In this document: one piece after another, positions 15,425-23,729 of the stretch | Numbering within the stretch: position 1 is the stretch's first letter | Layout of the letters: each line of letters begins with the position of its first letter | IMG/VR virus record: IMGVR_UViG_3300008262_000227 | Span: 1-45,308 of that record | From: a virus | Length of the DNA: 45,308 nt | Strand: one strand, 5' to 3' | Made by a program: the position numbers and the translations under genes | The notes under the pieces: generated by a model | What the model was told of the DNA's origin: nothing | The model's database searches: none | What the model saw: the letters and a program-made list of their open reading frames with translations, nothing else

Positions 15425-16284
15425 TTGCAATATTTATTATAAATTTTTCTATCGAATTCGGTTCTTGATAAGAATCTTTTTTTTGTATCATCTTCTAATT
15501 CATTAAAGAGTATGATAATTTTTTTTTGTGTTGAATTTTTATCCACATTAAAAGAAAAATCACTAAAAGAACTTTTTTTTATACCATAACATTCTAAAAA
15601 AACATCATCTATCATTTCTTCGACATATTTTATATCTTTTATATAAAAATTTTCTAATATATAACAAGTGTTAATAAATTCTTTTTCGGTTATAATTTCT
15701 TCATCTGATATACCATTTAACCTCCTTACTAACCAACTATCTTCCAACTGGGGGGAATTTATATAATCTATAAAAGTATCACAAATAACTTTATTGTGAG
15801 TTGGTTCGTGTATAGATTTCGAACTTTTAATGTAGTTAAACATAGACAAAGCTCTGTCATATGGTTCCCTTAAAACGGTATAATAAAAAGGAATAGAGTC
15901 TACTGTTTCACACAAAGATTTGAAAAGACCATTCTTTATATATTTTGTTCCATGGTCCTCAACAATAATAGAAAATAAATTTAAATTTTTGTTTTTTAAT
16001 TTTTTTTCAAATTCATGTAATTCAACTAAATTACAATAGTCATCATAAGAAACATGTTTAAATTTTGGATTACTGTTTCTCGTTTTATAAGGATCATACA
16101 CAAACAACGTTGCTATTTGAATTCCACCTTTTTGTAAAAGAATTCTTCTTAAATTTAAGTTCCAATTTAATTCATTTCTCCATCCCTTGCTTATTCCATA
16201 ATGTCTAAACAATTCCATAGTAACACCTAAAACATAAGTTCCGGCGTTTTTTGGAATATGAAGAAATACAGGAATTTTATTCAT
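15421..16284 (-). CDS. sulfotransferase family protein
   Basis: 287 residues. VFLHIPKNAGTYVLGV (about 5-20) is the 5'-phosphosulfate-binding loop of carbohydrate sulfotransferases (Sulfotransfer_2 type: hhHIPKxxGT). YTVLREPYDRALSMFNYI (about 152-169) is the 3'-phosphate-binding motif (LR-x-P-x-x-R). PAPS would be the donor. A sulfotransferase beside glycosyltransferases suggests sulfation of a glycan on the virion, or of host surface sugars. Uncommon in phages. Confidence 0.75.
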   Translation of the reverse strand: MNKIPVFLHIPKNAGTYVLGVTMELFRHYGISKGWRNELNWNLNLRRILLQKGGIQIATLFVYDPYKTRNSNPKFKHVSYDDYCNLVELHEFEKKLKNKNLNLFSIIVEDHGTKYIKNGLFKSLCETVDSIPFYYTVLREPYDRALSMFNYIKSSKSIHEPTHNKVICDTFIDYINSPQLEDSWLVRRLNGISDEEIITEKEFINTCYILENFYIKDIKYVEEMIDDVFLECYGIKKSSFSDFSFNVDKNSTQKKIIILFNELEDDTKKRFLSRTEFDRKIYNKYCK

Positions 16285-16468
16285 TTTTATATTCTATATG
16301 CCAACCAAGTCCATTTATTAAATTTTCTAAAGCAGACAAATACTTGTCTCTATCAGTTGTTCTCTTTACGTGTTCTAAAGATTGTTCCAAAGCTCTTTCA
16401 ATATCATCAGTTTCTAAATTAAATGTTCTTCCTCCTTCTGGAGTATTATATGCTCTAATCCAATACAT
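16277..16468 (-). CDS. hypothetical small protein
   Basis: 63 residues (TDDIERALEQSLEHVKRTTDRDKYL), helical, not recognised. Overlaps the sulfotransferase start by 8 bases, so it is probably coupled to it. Confidence 0.55.
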   Translation of the reverse strand: MYWIRAYNTPEGGRTFNLETDDIERALEQSLEHVKRTTDRDKYLSALENLINGLGWHIEYKNE

Positions 16469-16477
16469 TTTTTTATC

Positions 16478-17266
16478 TTATGTTAAAAATAATCTATCAT
16501 ATTCAGATGATGTAACTATTTCAGCTAAAGAAGTATCTTTACATCCATGATGAATTACAGAATTTTTATCTAATGGATTATTATAAGAAACCGAACCACC
16601 TAAATCACCATTATCATCTCCTTGTATTTTAAAAGGATTGTGATGAATTTTATAATTTACCGTACGGAATCCTTGTTGAATTAAATTAGTATCTGCTGTG
16701 TTTGGAACAATTTCCCATTGTGTTATAACATCAAACGCCGTATCCAATTGATCAACATATTTCCATATACTACATATTTCATCTATGTTGTGTGGATAAA
16801 TTGCTGTTCCTTGTAAATGTTTAGCTATATTAATTCTAAACATATCTTTTGTTATTGTAGTGGTATCTTGAATAGTGCCCAAACAAGGTTTTCCTTTTTT
16901 ATGATATTCATTTTCAAGAATATCAGCCCATAGAGGTTTTAATGGTAAACAATCTAATTCCATCCAAAACCAAGGAAGCTTATTTCCTTCAGAAAGCAAA
17001 AAATCTATTGTTTTTTTCCAATAAAAATTTGGACCTTGTGGCCATCCAGAAGGACCATCTTCATCAAATATGTAAAAATTTTTAGATTTAAAAAGGTCGT
17101 CAATTACTCCATACAATGCTTTTGCATAGACAACATCCGATGGTCTAGTTACTATTAGAAGGTCGTGTTTAGTATAAGGACCAAATTTTCTAAGTGCTTT
17201 AATGAAAGAAAAAATATTTAAATAATTTTTAAAATCATTATACGAAACAGGAATTACAATTAACAT
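16478..17266 (-). CDS. glycosyltransferase-like protein
   Basis: 262 residues. MLIVIPVSYNDFKNYLNIF opens with a Rossmann strand; SGWPQGPNFYWKKTIDFLL (about 88-106), then WFWMELDCLPLKPLWADIL (about 112-130), where ELDCLPL stands at the DxD position of GT-A glycosyltransferases; HHGCKD lies near the C-terminus. A similar protein type occurs in other phages and in glycan gene clusters. Donor and acceptor unknown. Confidence 0.6.
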   Translation of the reverse strand: MLIVIPVSYNDFKNYLNIFSFIKALRKFGPYTKHDLLIVTRPSDVVYAKALYGVIDDLFKSKNFYIFDEDGPSGWPQGPNFYWKKTIDFLLSEGNKLPWFWMELDCLPLKPLWADILENEYHKKGKPCLGTIQDTTTITKDMFRINIAKHLQGTAIYPHNIDEICSIWKYVDQLDTAFDVITQWEIVPNTADTNLIQQGFRTVNYKIHHNPFKIQGDDNGDLGGSVSYNNPLDKNSVIHHGCKDTSLAEIVTSSEYDRLFLT

Positions 17267-17284
17267 ATTATATATAAAAAAGTA

Positions 17285-17356
17285 TTAATACCCGTAAACT
17301 CTAATTTTACCGGTAATTTTAACTTTAACTGCTGGTTTTATATTTAACAAACCCAT
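17285..17356 (-). CDS. possible 23-residue peptide
   Basis: ATG at 17354-17356 to TAA at 17285-17287, sequence MGLLNIKPAVKVKITGKIRV plus YGY. It fills a 135-base gap and has a sensible Lys/Val composition, but is too short to be sure. No ribosome binding site. Confidence 0.25.
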   Translation of the reverse strand: MGLLNIKPAVKVKITGKIRVYGY

Positions 17357-17400
17357 ATTTTTATATATTGTAAAATATATTTATCTTTTAAATGAAAGAT

Positions 17401-17655
17401 TTATACTAATTTCCATCCCCATTTTAAAATAAACCAAGAATATTCTTTTTCTATTGCTTTTTTTGAAAATTTTAAATCTTTCATACCGTTAGAAATAAAC
17501 CATTCTTTAAATTCATTATTTTGATTTTCTGACCATTCTTTTTTATCGTACCAGTCTGTATTTTCTTTTGTAAATTGTTCATCAAAAGAACTAAATCCAA
17601 CATAAGTAAACATTTTATCTAATGCTTTTTTAACAAATTTATCATATTTATTCAT
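17401..17655 (-). CDS. hypothetical protein
   Basis: 84 residues, Trp/Lys-rich (WYDKKEWSENQNNEFKEWFI). A repeated W-x-x-x-x-F-x-x-W pattern suggests a small helical fold. Not recognised. Has its own promoter at 17662-17690. Confidence 0.6.
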   Translation of the reverse strand: MNKYDKFVKKALDKMFTYVGFSSFDEQFTKENTDWYDKKEWSENQNNEFKEWFISNGMKDLKFSKKAIEKEYSWFILKWGWKLV

Positions 17656-17661
17656 AATAAA

Positions 17662-17690
17662 TAAATATCATATTTAAGATAAAAAGTCAA
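17662..17690 (-). promoter_or_regulatory. promoter of the 17655 gene
   Basis: Minus strand TTGACT (17685-17690), 17-bp spacer, TATTTA (17662-17667), shortly before the ATG at 17655. Confidence 0.5.
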
Positions 17691-17692
17691 TT

Positions 17693-17866
17693 TTATATTT
17701 TATAAAACTTATTATAATGTGGATCATAATAATCACCAACATTAAATTTATTCCAAGTTTGTTTATTAACATTAACTTCTTTAAGTTCACCATCTTCACC
17801 TTCAACAATATACGTATACCATGTTAATATAAAAAACCCCCATTTATCTTTATGTATAATTTTCAT
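17693..17866 (-). CDS. 57-residue conserved-looking protein
   Basis: ATG at 17864-17866 to TAA at 17693-17695. MKIIHKDKWGFFILTWYTYI, then VEGEDGELKEVNVNKQTWNK and a FNVGDYYD ending look like a small beta-rich fold. It starts 3 bases after the previous gene stop, good support for a real gene. The promoter of the next gene overlaps its stop. Confidence 0.65.
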   Translation of the reverse strand: MKIIHKDKWGFFILTWYTYIVEGEDGELKEVNVNKQTWNKFNVGDYYDPHYNKFYKI

Positions 17867-17868
17867 TT

Positions 17869-18168
17869 TTACAAATCTTTATATGTATTTTCTTCCCATC
17901 GATTATTTTCATAGTCCCAATGTCTGCAATCATAAATTCTCATACTCATTCCAAAAGAAAATAATATGATTCCAATCTCTGGTCCTGCATGATCTTTTCC
18001 GGTAAAAGTTAAATTAATTTCAAATTTAAATATATAACTATCATCAAAAAACCTTTCAATTTCTAAAAATTTATGATTGGATAGTTTTTTATACCAATAC
18101 CAATAATTATTCCAACAATTTTTACAATTCCATTTAAATGGATTTTTAATATTTAAAAGAAAAAACAT
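17869..18168 (-). CDS. conserved phage-like protein
   Basis: 99 residues. FKFEINLTFTGKDHAGPEIGIILFSF (about 48-73) and MRIYDCRHWDYENNRW (about 76-91) resemble a small phage protein with GKDHAGP and D-x-RHWD motifs; function unknown. The N-terminal Trp/Tyr-rich part (NCWNNYWYWYKKL) may be membrane-peripheral. Confidence 0.6.
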   Translation of the reverse strand: MFFLLNIKNPFKWNCKNCWNNYWYWYKKLSNHKFLEIERFFDDSYIFKFEINLTFTGKDHAGPEIGIILFSFGMSMRIYDCRHWDYENNRWEENTYKDL

Positions 18169-18174
18169 ATTACT

Positions 18175-18468
18175 TTATATATATTCATTTACGGTTTTCC
18201 ACAAAGATGGAATATCATAACAAATTTCATTATCATCTTTATCCCAAGCTTTCAAAATATTTCCAGAGGGACTAACTCGCTCATAAAGATACCAACCAAT
18301 CCAATCATTTCCTTCCTTTCCAAATACTTCCAACATTAGAAGCGAATTGATTTTTTGAAGAGGTTCGTCATAATTCATTAGATCTACTCCCAGGTCATAC
18401 AATTTAGAATGGCGTTCTGAAATAGATTCAAGCTCAAGAATCAGTTTTTCGAATGTTTCGTATTTCAT
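18175..18468 (-). CDS. conserved phage-like protein
   Basis: 97 residues: MKYETFEKLILELESISERHSKLYDLGVDL, then WIGWYLYERVSP and an acidic tail. Helix-rich start with aromatic C-terminal half. Type commonly seen in phage accessory regions; function unknown. Overlaps the next gene by 4 bases. Confidence 0.6.
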   Translation of the reverse strand: MKYETFEKLILELESISERHSKLYDLGVDLMNYDEPLQKINSLLMLEVFGKEGNDWIGWYLYERVSPSGNILKAWDKDDNEICYDIPSLWKTVNEYI

Positions 18469-18788
18469 GTATCTTTTAGAGAGTTCGTCAAAGTTTCAAT
18501 TTTAGAATCAATCATGTTGATTATTCCTTTGTGATAAGTGTTTGCAAGTTCAATGACAGCTTTCAGTTTTTCCTGTAATTCGATTTTCTCCAATTCTAAA
18601 TTAGTTACTAACTTTGTTTGCATTTTGAATGCTTCTTGAATATCTCTTATTAGAATCCTACCATATTTGCTTATAGCATTTTTAGCATAATCATCAAGAT
18701 CTTCAAAACATCCATGTGCAGACAAACCACTTTCATAAAAAGCATGTTCTTCTATCTGTTTTAAAAGTTCATCATTCATATATTCCAT
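18465..18788 (-). CDS. coiled-coil hypothetical protein
   Basis: 107 residues, helical throughout with a heptad-like stretch TKLVTNLELEKIELQEKLKA (about 55-74). No recognised domain. Overlaps neighbours on both sides, so translation is probably coupled. Confidence 0.6.
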   Translation of the reverse strand: MEYMNDELLKQIEEHAFYESGLSAHGCFEDLDDYAKNAISKYGRILIRDIQEAFKMQTKLVTNLELEKIELQEKLKAVIELANTYHKGIINMIDSKIETLTNSLKDT

Positions 18789-19042
18789 GTTGTTGTGCTA
18801 ACTGTATCTCCGCACTGTTCACAAACATGTGGGTCGTATTCATAATCATCATATTGAAATAACTTAACAACATCTTCTAAAAGTATTGTTTGTTCACCAA
18901 CACCTTCCTTTATCTTCTCAAAGAGATAATTTAACATTTCATCGTATTCTGATTTTGACACATCAGAAAAAGATTTGTCGTTAACAGTAAAATCAAAAGC
19001 AGTACAACCAGTCGTTTCTACAAATTTATATTTTGTTTGCAT
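18776..19042 (-). CDS. hypothetical protein with C-terminal Cys pair
   Basis: 88 residues. The C-terminus HVCEQCGDTVSTTTWNI holds a single CxxC, half of a zinc knuckle. The N-terminus is beta-like (YKFVETTGCTAFDFTVNDKS). Not recognised. Overlaps the next gene by 13 bases. Confidence 0.55.
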   Translation of the reverse strand: MQTKYKFVETTGCTAFDFTVNDKSFSDVSKSEYDEMLNYLFEKIKEGVGEQTILLEDVVKLFQYDDYEYDPHVCEQCGDTVSTTTWNI

Positions 19043-19051
19043 AAAATTAAT

Positions 19052-19558
19052 TTATTCATCCTCATATGGTGTTTCTCCGTTTTGTAATTTAACATCTTTA
19101 GATACCCAATATTCTTCTGTTTCTGAATTACATGCTTTATATCCTAGCTTTCTAGCTTCTTCATAAGAAAGAGTTTTATACCAACCACCACGATGACATA
19201 AACATCCATGCTTACCAGATTCTTCACATGTTTGTGCGGATTTTCTTTCTGCTTCTGAAATAATGTCATCAATAATATCCCAATCGAGTCTGGTTCCACC
19301 TTCTCCACCGTAATAAAAACTAAGAGTTGCGAATTTTGATTTTATTTGTGTAGCAACAACCTGAATCGGATTACCATTTTTTGTACAAAGATCACAAAAA
19401 TGCTGAAGTTTTTCCATGCATTTATCAAGAAGATCATTCCAGCCATCGCCATCCGTTTCAATTCCAAATGCCATGCATGTCTGCATTGGATCTCCTCTAT
19501 AATCTCTTAGAATTTTTGGATACTTTTTAACAAATTCAAGTTCTGTCTCGTATTTCAT
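19052..19558 (-). CDS. conserved phage-like protein
   Basis: 168 residues from the ATG at 19556-19558. A longer frame to 19594 is rejected because its first codons lie on the promoter. MKYETELEFVKKYPKILRDY is followed by CMAFGIETDGDGW (about 28-40) and a Cys-rich part (CEESGKHGCLCHRGGWYKTL, about 122-141), which may bind metal. Occurs with similar small genes in many phages; function unknown. Confidence 0.65.
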   Translation of the reverse strand: MKYETELEFVKKYPKILRDYRGDPMQTCMAFGIETDGDGWNDLLDKCMEKLQHFCDLCTKNGNPIQVVATQIKSKFATLSFYYGGEGGTRLDWDIIDDIISEAERKSAQTCEESGKHGCLCHRGGWYKTLSYEEARKLGYKACNSETEEYWVSKDVKLQNGETPYEDE

Positions 19559-19566
19559 ATAATCCA

Positions 19567-19594
19567 ATATTAATATATTTTCGAAAGAAGTCAA
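19567..19594 (-). promoter_or_regulatory. promoter of the 19558 gene
   Basis: Minus strand TTGACT (19589-19594), 16-bp spacer, TAATAT (19567-19572), 8 bases before the ATG at 19558. The resulting leader is only a few bases. Fixes the start choice. Confidence 0.6.
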
Positions 19595-19627
19595 TAGAAA
19601 AATACAATATAAAAGATAAATAATTAT

Positions 19628-20608
19628 ATGACCAAATTAAATAATACGGAACGAGAAGAGTTTATATGTCATGCATACCTTAATAGAACGCATACTACAA
19701 CACAACTTCAAAAAGAATTTAAAATATATCCGACAGAAATATACAAAGTGTTAAAGAAAAACAATATAGAACTCAGAGGTTCAAATTTACCAAAAGAAAA
19801 AGCATTAAAAATTTGTGAAGAATATAAAAGCGGTAAAAGTTTCAAAAAAGTATGTAAAGATTTAAATATCGCTGAATCTACAGTGATAAAAATTTTAAAA
19901 AAATATAAGATACAGACGAGAAAAGAGGTAGGGCGTTTTTTTAGAATCTACAATTTAGACGAAACTATATTAAAAAATATAGATACTTTTGAAAAAGCCC
20001 AATTTTTAGGGTTGATATACTCAGATGGATCTTTATCTAAATACAATAAAAATATATCAATTAGGTTAAGAGAAGATGATAAGGGATATTTGGATGATTG
20101 GAGAATTAATTTTTTAAAATCTAATAAACCATTAAGTCATACATATACTCCAAAAATGGTGGGACCGACTACAGGAAAAGTTTATGATAGAACATTAGGA
20201 AGTACTATTCTCGATATTTCATCTGTAACCATATACAAAGATGCATTAAAATTGGGATTGTGTCCAAATAAAACTAAAGCAAACCTACCAATGCCGAACA
20301 TTCCAGAAGAGTTAAAAATAGCATTTATTTTAGGATTATTTGAAGGAGATGGAAGTGTATCATTTTGTTTGAATAACAAAAGTAGATATTTTTCTATAGC
20401 ATGTCAAGAAAATATGGGTTTCGATTTAAAAAAATACTTTGATTCTATTGGGTTGTTATCTTCTTTCCGTAAAAGAAAACATATATGTACAGTAAAAATT
20501 ACACGCAAAGAGGATTTAGTAACACTTTATGAGTTGATGTATAAAAACGCAACCATATATATGAAAAGAAAAAAACTAAAATTTGAAGAAATTTTAAATG
20601 CTTTCTAA
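19628..20608 (+). CDS. free-standing LAGLIDADG homing endonuclease
   Basis: 326 residues. N-terminal helix-turn-helix repeats (ALKICEEYKSGKSFKKVCKD, about 55-75, then LNIAESTVIKILKKY). Then two LAGLIDADG helices: AQFLGLIYSDGSLS (about 121-134) and AFILGLFEGDGSVS (about 234-247), each ending in the catalytic Asp. A monomeric double-motif enzyme would cut a long target and spread itself by repair. It lies on the plus strand in an otherwise minus-strand array, with no intron around it. Confidence 0.85.
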   Translation: MTKLNNTEREEFICHAYLNRTHTTTQLQKEFKIYPTEIYKVLKKNNIELRGSNLPKEKALKICEEYKSGKSFKKVCKDLNIAESTVIKILKKYKIQTRKEVGRFFRIYNLDETILKNIDTFEKAQFLGLIYSDGSLSKYNKNISIRLREDDKGYLDDWRINFLKSNKPLSHTYTPKMVGPTTGKVYDRTLGSTILDISSVTIYKDALKLGLCPNKTKANLPMPNIPEELKIAFILGLFEGDGSVSFCLNNKSRYFSIACQENMGFDLKKYFDSIGLLSSFRKRKHICTVKITRKEDLVTLYELMYKNATIYMKRKKLKFEEILNAF

Positions 20609-21225
20609 GTCCAGAAATAATCTCTTCTTTTTATTAATTCTGTTAAAATTTCAGTATCTTTATCGCTTATTTCTTTTTCCAGACGATCCACTTCCCCATA
20701 CTTCACATCATATGGAACACCATCATCTTTAAATTCAAAAACTCTTTTTCCATTTTCATCAGTTTTAAGTTCAAACATTTCATCTAAAGGTTTCGATTGT
20801 GGGTAAGAACAATCTCTCCTGTTTTCTAAAATAGAACGTTCAACAGTAATATAACGATAAGATTTAGTCAACCATTCTGCAAACTCTTTGTGATGTTCTG
20901 TTGCTTCCCAATCTACAATATTTGCGTTGTATTCATCTTCATAGAATGCTTTGATAAATTCAAAATTAATATCAACAATCAAACTAGAAATGTCTCTGTA
21001 TTGACGAGGAACTGCTTTTCGAATTCTTTTGTTACGAGGGCTAAAGAAAGGCTTGATGTAGTCATAGTAATACAAACTCCAACGATAGGGGAGTAAATCC
21101 CAAACATCCCAAATTCCAAATTTTTCAAGTATATATGATCTAATAGAATATATGAAAGATTTGTTTTTTTCTTCAAAATCAATCTTTAAACAATGGTTTC
21201 TTGCTTCAAATGTTTCTTTATTCAT
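20605..21225 (-). CDS. conserved phage-like protein
   Basis: 206 residues from the ATG at 21223-21225, which overlaps the previous stop; the frame extends upstream without support. KFGIWDVWDLLPYRWSLYYYDYIKPFFSPRN (about 37-67) is an aromatic stretch, then a charged helical C-terminus ending RRDYFWT. No domain recognised, but this length and ending are seen in phage accessory proteins. Convergent with the homing endonuclease, 4-base overlap. Confidence 0.6.
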   Translation of the reverse strand: MNKETFEARNHCLKIDFEEKNKSFIYSIRSYILEKFGIWDVWDLLPYRWSLYYYDYIKPFFSPRNKRIRKAVPRQYRDISSLIVDINFEFIKAFYEDEYNANIVDWEATEHHKEFAEWLTKSYRYITVERSILENRRDCSYPQSKPLDEMFELKTDENGKRVFEFKDDGVPYDVKYGEVDRLEKEISDKDTEILTELIKRRDYFWT

Positions 21226-21502
21226 TTTTATTAATCCATTTGGTAAATTTATCAGAAGTATCTTGTAAATGTTTTTCACAAGCAATCATAGCGGCTTCTT
21301 CTGTTTTATAAAACTTATTGGAAACTCTTGTGATATCATCATCATATTTTGAAAAGAATAATCCGCCAATAAAACCAAGATTTACGCCAGATTTATAATC
21401 ACTATCCACAATATATTCCCAACCAATAACAGGAACTTTTGCAGAATAAAAATATCCAGACTTGTCATCTAACCATTTTTTTTTCCAGTTTAGCTTTTTC
21501 AT
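21218..21502 (-). CDS. hypothetical protein
   Basis: 94 residues from the ATG at 21500-21502, which forms an ATGA overlap with the previous stop. MKKLNWKKKWLDDKSGYFYS, a beta-like middle with Gly-Phe (NLGFIGGLFFSKY) and a helical C-terminus with a single Cys. Not recognised. Confidence 0.55.
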   Translation of the reverse strand: MKKLNWKKKWLDDKSGYFYSAKVPVIGWEYIVDSDYKSGVNLGFIGGLFFSKYDDDITRVSNKFYKTEEAAMIACEKHLQDTSDKFTKWINKNE

Positions 21503-21798
21503 TCTTCGTAAATTTTCCATTGAGGTTTCTTGTAACCATTAATCATATAGATATGGCTATTTTTTTCCCAATCATTGTTCCAGAATTTTTTAACAACATC
21601 AAGATATTCTTTTGCTTCTGATTTTGTGGAAAAATATTTAATCGGCGTGGGCTTTTCTATCAATTTTGAAAATTCTTTTTTACATATAGGAACGCTCGTT
21701 GTCCAACCATCAATAGGACTTGTACTTTCTTTATTAACATAAGTGTACATATCTGGTTTATGGTTATATTCACATATTTTATATTTTTTAGTTTTCAT
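21499..21798 (-). CDS. hypothetical protein
   Basis: 99 residues. Begins KTKKYKICEYNHKPDMYTYV; C-terminal half has KEYLDVVKKFWNNDWEKNSH. Not recognised. ATGA overlaps on both sides. Confidence 0.55.
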   Translation of the reverse strand: MKTKKYKICEYNHKPDMYTYVNKESTSPIDGWTTSVPICKKEFSKLIEKPTPIKYFSTKSEAKEYLDVVKKFWNNDWEKNSHIYMINGYKKPQWKIYEE

Positions 21799-22094
21799 GT
21801 TAAAAATGCTTCTTCTTTTTGTTTTTGAGTTTCAGTCCAAGCCTTCTGTCTCTCTTTAGTGGCTTTATCTGCTTCTGGTGTATCTAATAATTTCCAGAAT
21901 GCATTGTTTATGGTTTGTTTTTGCTTTCTATCAGAAAGCTCTCCATTACCAATTCTGTGTGCATAAGACCAATTATCAGCATTATATACAAGTTCTCTTA
22001 TGCCATCATTATTAGAAGATATGATAAACATATTAATCTTATGTAGATAAGATTCATACATTTCTACTTTTTGTTTAAGTGTCGGCTTCTTCAT
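21795..22094 (-). CDS. hypothetical helical protein
   Basis: 99 residues, helical, with repeated Lys/Gln/Glu (KATKERQKAWTETQKQKEEA). NADNWSYAHRIGNGELSDRK in the middle suggests a conserved turn. Function unknown. Confidence 0.55.
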   Translation of the reverse strand: MKKPTLKQKVEMYESYLHKINMFIISSNNDGIRELVYNADNWSYAHRIGNGELSDRKQKQTINNAFWKLLDTPEADKATKERQKAWTETQKQKEEAFLT

Positions 22095-22443
22095 ATTTAA
22101 TATCTAATAATTCTCTTAAAAACCAAAGTGAATTTGAAGTATAATCGCAACTAGCCCAATCTCTAAATTGCATTGAATCTTCAAAATACTTCTCTTGTTG
22201 TTTAAGTTTTTTTATTAACTCTTTTTTAAAATCCTCGGATATACTTTTCTTTATTAAATCTAGAAGGGGATTAATATCTTCGTCATCTAAATGGAGATTT
22301 AAAGTAGCTCCATCTTTTTTAGATCCATAATTAAATTCTATTTTTACTTCAATCGGAGGAATACAATCCCCAAGATTTTTTCCAGAAAAATCTGAATAAA
22401 ATACAGCTTCTTCTCGTTCCGCTGGTTTAGTTATTTTTTTCAT
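22075..22443 (-). CDS. hypothetical protein
   Basis: 122 residues. Begins MKKITKPAEREEAVFYSDFS; VKIEFNYGSKKDGATLNLHL (about 33-52) is beta-rich, then a long helix. Not recognised. The start overlaps the upstream stop as ATGA; the end overlaps the next gene by 20 bases. Confidence 0.6.
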   Translation of the reverse strand: MKKITKPAEREEAVFYSDFSGKNLGDCIPPIEVKIEFNYGSKKDGATLNLHLDDEDINPLLDLIKKSISEDFKKELIKKLKQQEKYFEDSMQFRDWASCDYTSNSLWFLRELLDIKYEEADT

Positions 22444-23066
22444 AATTCGTATGGTTTTTCTACAATAACATAATAACTTCCATTTTTGACAACCTTAGTG
22501 GAGCTTCCTTTCGGTAAAGGTTTTTTCTTAAAAGACTTATCAACAATTTCCCAAACCTTTTTGAAGTTTTTTTCTTTCATTGCCTTATCCATGGGTTCTT
22601 GGTATCTTTTAGAAATTAAAAATACCATCATTGGCGACCAGTAGCCATTATGATCTCCTTTAATCTTAGGAACCGGTATGTCACTAATTTGTATAACCCC
22701 ATCACCAGAAACATCTCCTATTTTTCTAATTCCATTGTTTCTTTGATAATGCTGGTATTCTTCAATTGTTTTTTTTATTTCCCAAGCAACCGTTCCATCT
22801 TTTAATTTTTCTTGACCAACACCATAATATGCGTTTCTATTTTTCATTAACTCGTCGTCTTTATGAAAAACGACAGTCCTAACAAAACTTTCTATAGCCT
22901 CTCCGTCATTATAATTAAGGTTTTTGTCCCAAAACGCAGCGTCCATTGCAAACTTAATTTGACCGGAACGAAGACGACTATAAACTTCTAACGATGTTGT
23001 TAAGGTTGATAAATGCCTCTCATCAAACTCTATTGAAACTTTTTTATAAATTTTTTTATTTTTCAT
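22440..23066 (-). CDS. hypothetical protein
   Basis: 208 residues from the ATG at 23064-23066; upstream in-frame codons overlap the previous gene. KKVSIEFDERHLSTLTTSLE (about 7-26), FAMDAAFWDKNLNYNDGEAI (about 35-54) and IRKIGDVSGDGVIQISDIPV (about 108-127). The GDVSGDG phrase looks like a dockerin/EF-hand-type loop, but one loop is not enough to claim calcium binding. Function unknown. Confidence 0.6.
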   Translation of the reverse strand: MKNKKIYKKVSIEFDERHLSTLTTSLEVYSRLRSGQIKFAMDAAFWDKNLNYNDGEAIESFVRTVVFHKDDELMKNRNAYYGVGQEKLKDGTVAWEIKKTIEEYQHYQRNNGIRKIGDVSGDGVIQISDIPVPKIKGDHNGYWSPMMVFLISKRYQEPMDKAMKEKNFKKVWEIVDKSFKKKPLPKGSSTKVVKNGSYYVIVEKPYEL

Positions 23067-23070
23067 TTTA

Positions 23071-23391
23071 TTATGATTCAATCTTCTCACAAATATTATT
23101 CAGACAATTACATATATTTTCTCGCAATGGTGATCCAACAACTAGACTTACATTAGTTCTAGTTTGTTCCTCGATATGTTGTAAAACCTTTTTAGCTTTC
23201 ACAAGTTCTTCTTCTAGCTCTTTGTTGATGTTATGTAAGTCTGCTATTTGAGCATGAAGCAGTTCACAGTCATGATACCATTCTTTAAGAAGACGAGAGT
23301 TTTCTTCTTTGAACTTTTCGATATGTTGATCCATCAAAGCAAAGTCCATATTAAATTCAAAGTCGCAGTCGTTCAAGTTCTCCTTTTTCAT
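23071..23391 (-). CDS. coiled-coil hypothetical protein
   Basis: 106 residues with long heptads (LLHAQIADLHNINKELEEEL, about 47-66, then VKAKKVLQHIEEQ). Acidic. Overlaps the YopX-like gene by 35 bases. Probably a multimerising accessory protein. Confidence 0.55.
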   Translation of the reverse strand: MKKENLNDCDFEFNMDFALMDQHIEKFKEENSRLLKEWYHDCELLHAQIADLHNINKELEEELVKAKKVLQHIEEQTRTNVSLVVGSPLRENICNCLNNICEKIES

Positions 23392-23728
23392 TCCAAATAT
23401 AATCTTTCATAATATTACCAACAATTTCTAAAGAGTCAAGTTCAATCTTCATGATAGGAACATATCCATTATCATAGTGAATTGCATAAGCACAGTAATC
23501 CACCATATATATTATCACTCCTAATTTATATTCATTAGAAGAATATATAAATTTCACAACATCCCCTTCATAGACTTCTTTCATGTTTGAGTCTAAAATT
23601 CCAAGAAACTGTTGAGGTTTAAGAAAATCATCTGGTTCAAACAATTCATCTATAAATCCATTATATTTGTAATTCTGTACAAATGACTTGGATTGTGGAT
23701 TCCAAAATCTGTATTTATTTTTATTCAT
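23357..23728 (-). CDS. YopX-family phage protein
   Basis: 123 residues. NKYRFWNPQSKSFV at the start, QQFLGILDSNMKEVYEGDVVKF (about 38-60) and a C-terminal SLEIVGNIM (about 98-106) follow the YopX pattern (K-x-R-x-W, Q-x-x-G-x-x-D, YEGD, GN). Widespread in phages, function unknown. A second, diverged copy lies at 25110-25544. Confidence 0.8.
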   Translation of the reverse strand: MNKNKYRFWNPQSKSFVQNYKYNGFIDELFEPDDFLKPQQFLGILDSNMKEVYEGDVVKFIYSSNEYKLGVIIYMVDYCAYAIHYDNGYVPIMKIELDSLEIVGNIMKDYIWNEKGELERLRL

Positions 23729-23729
23729 T

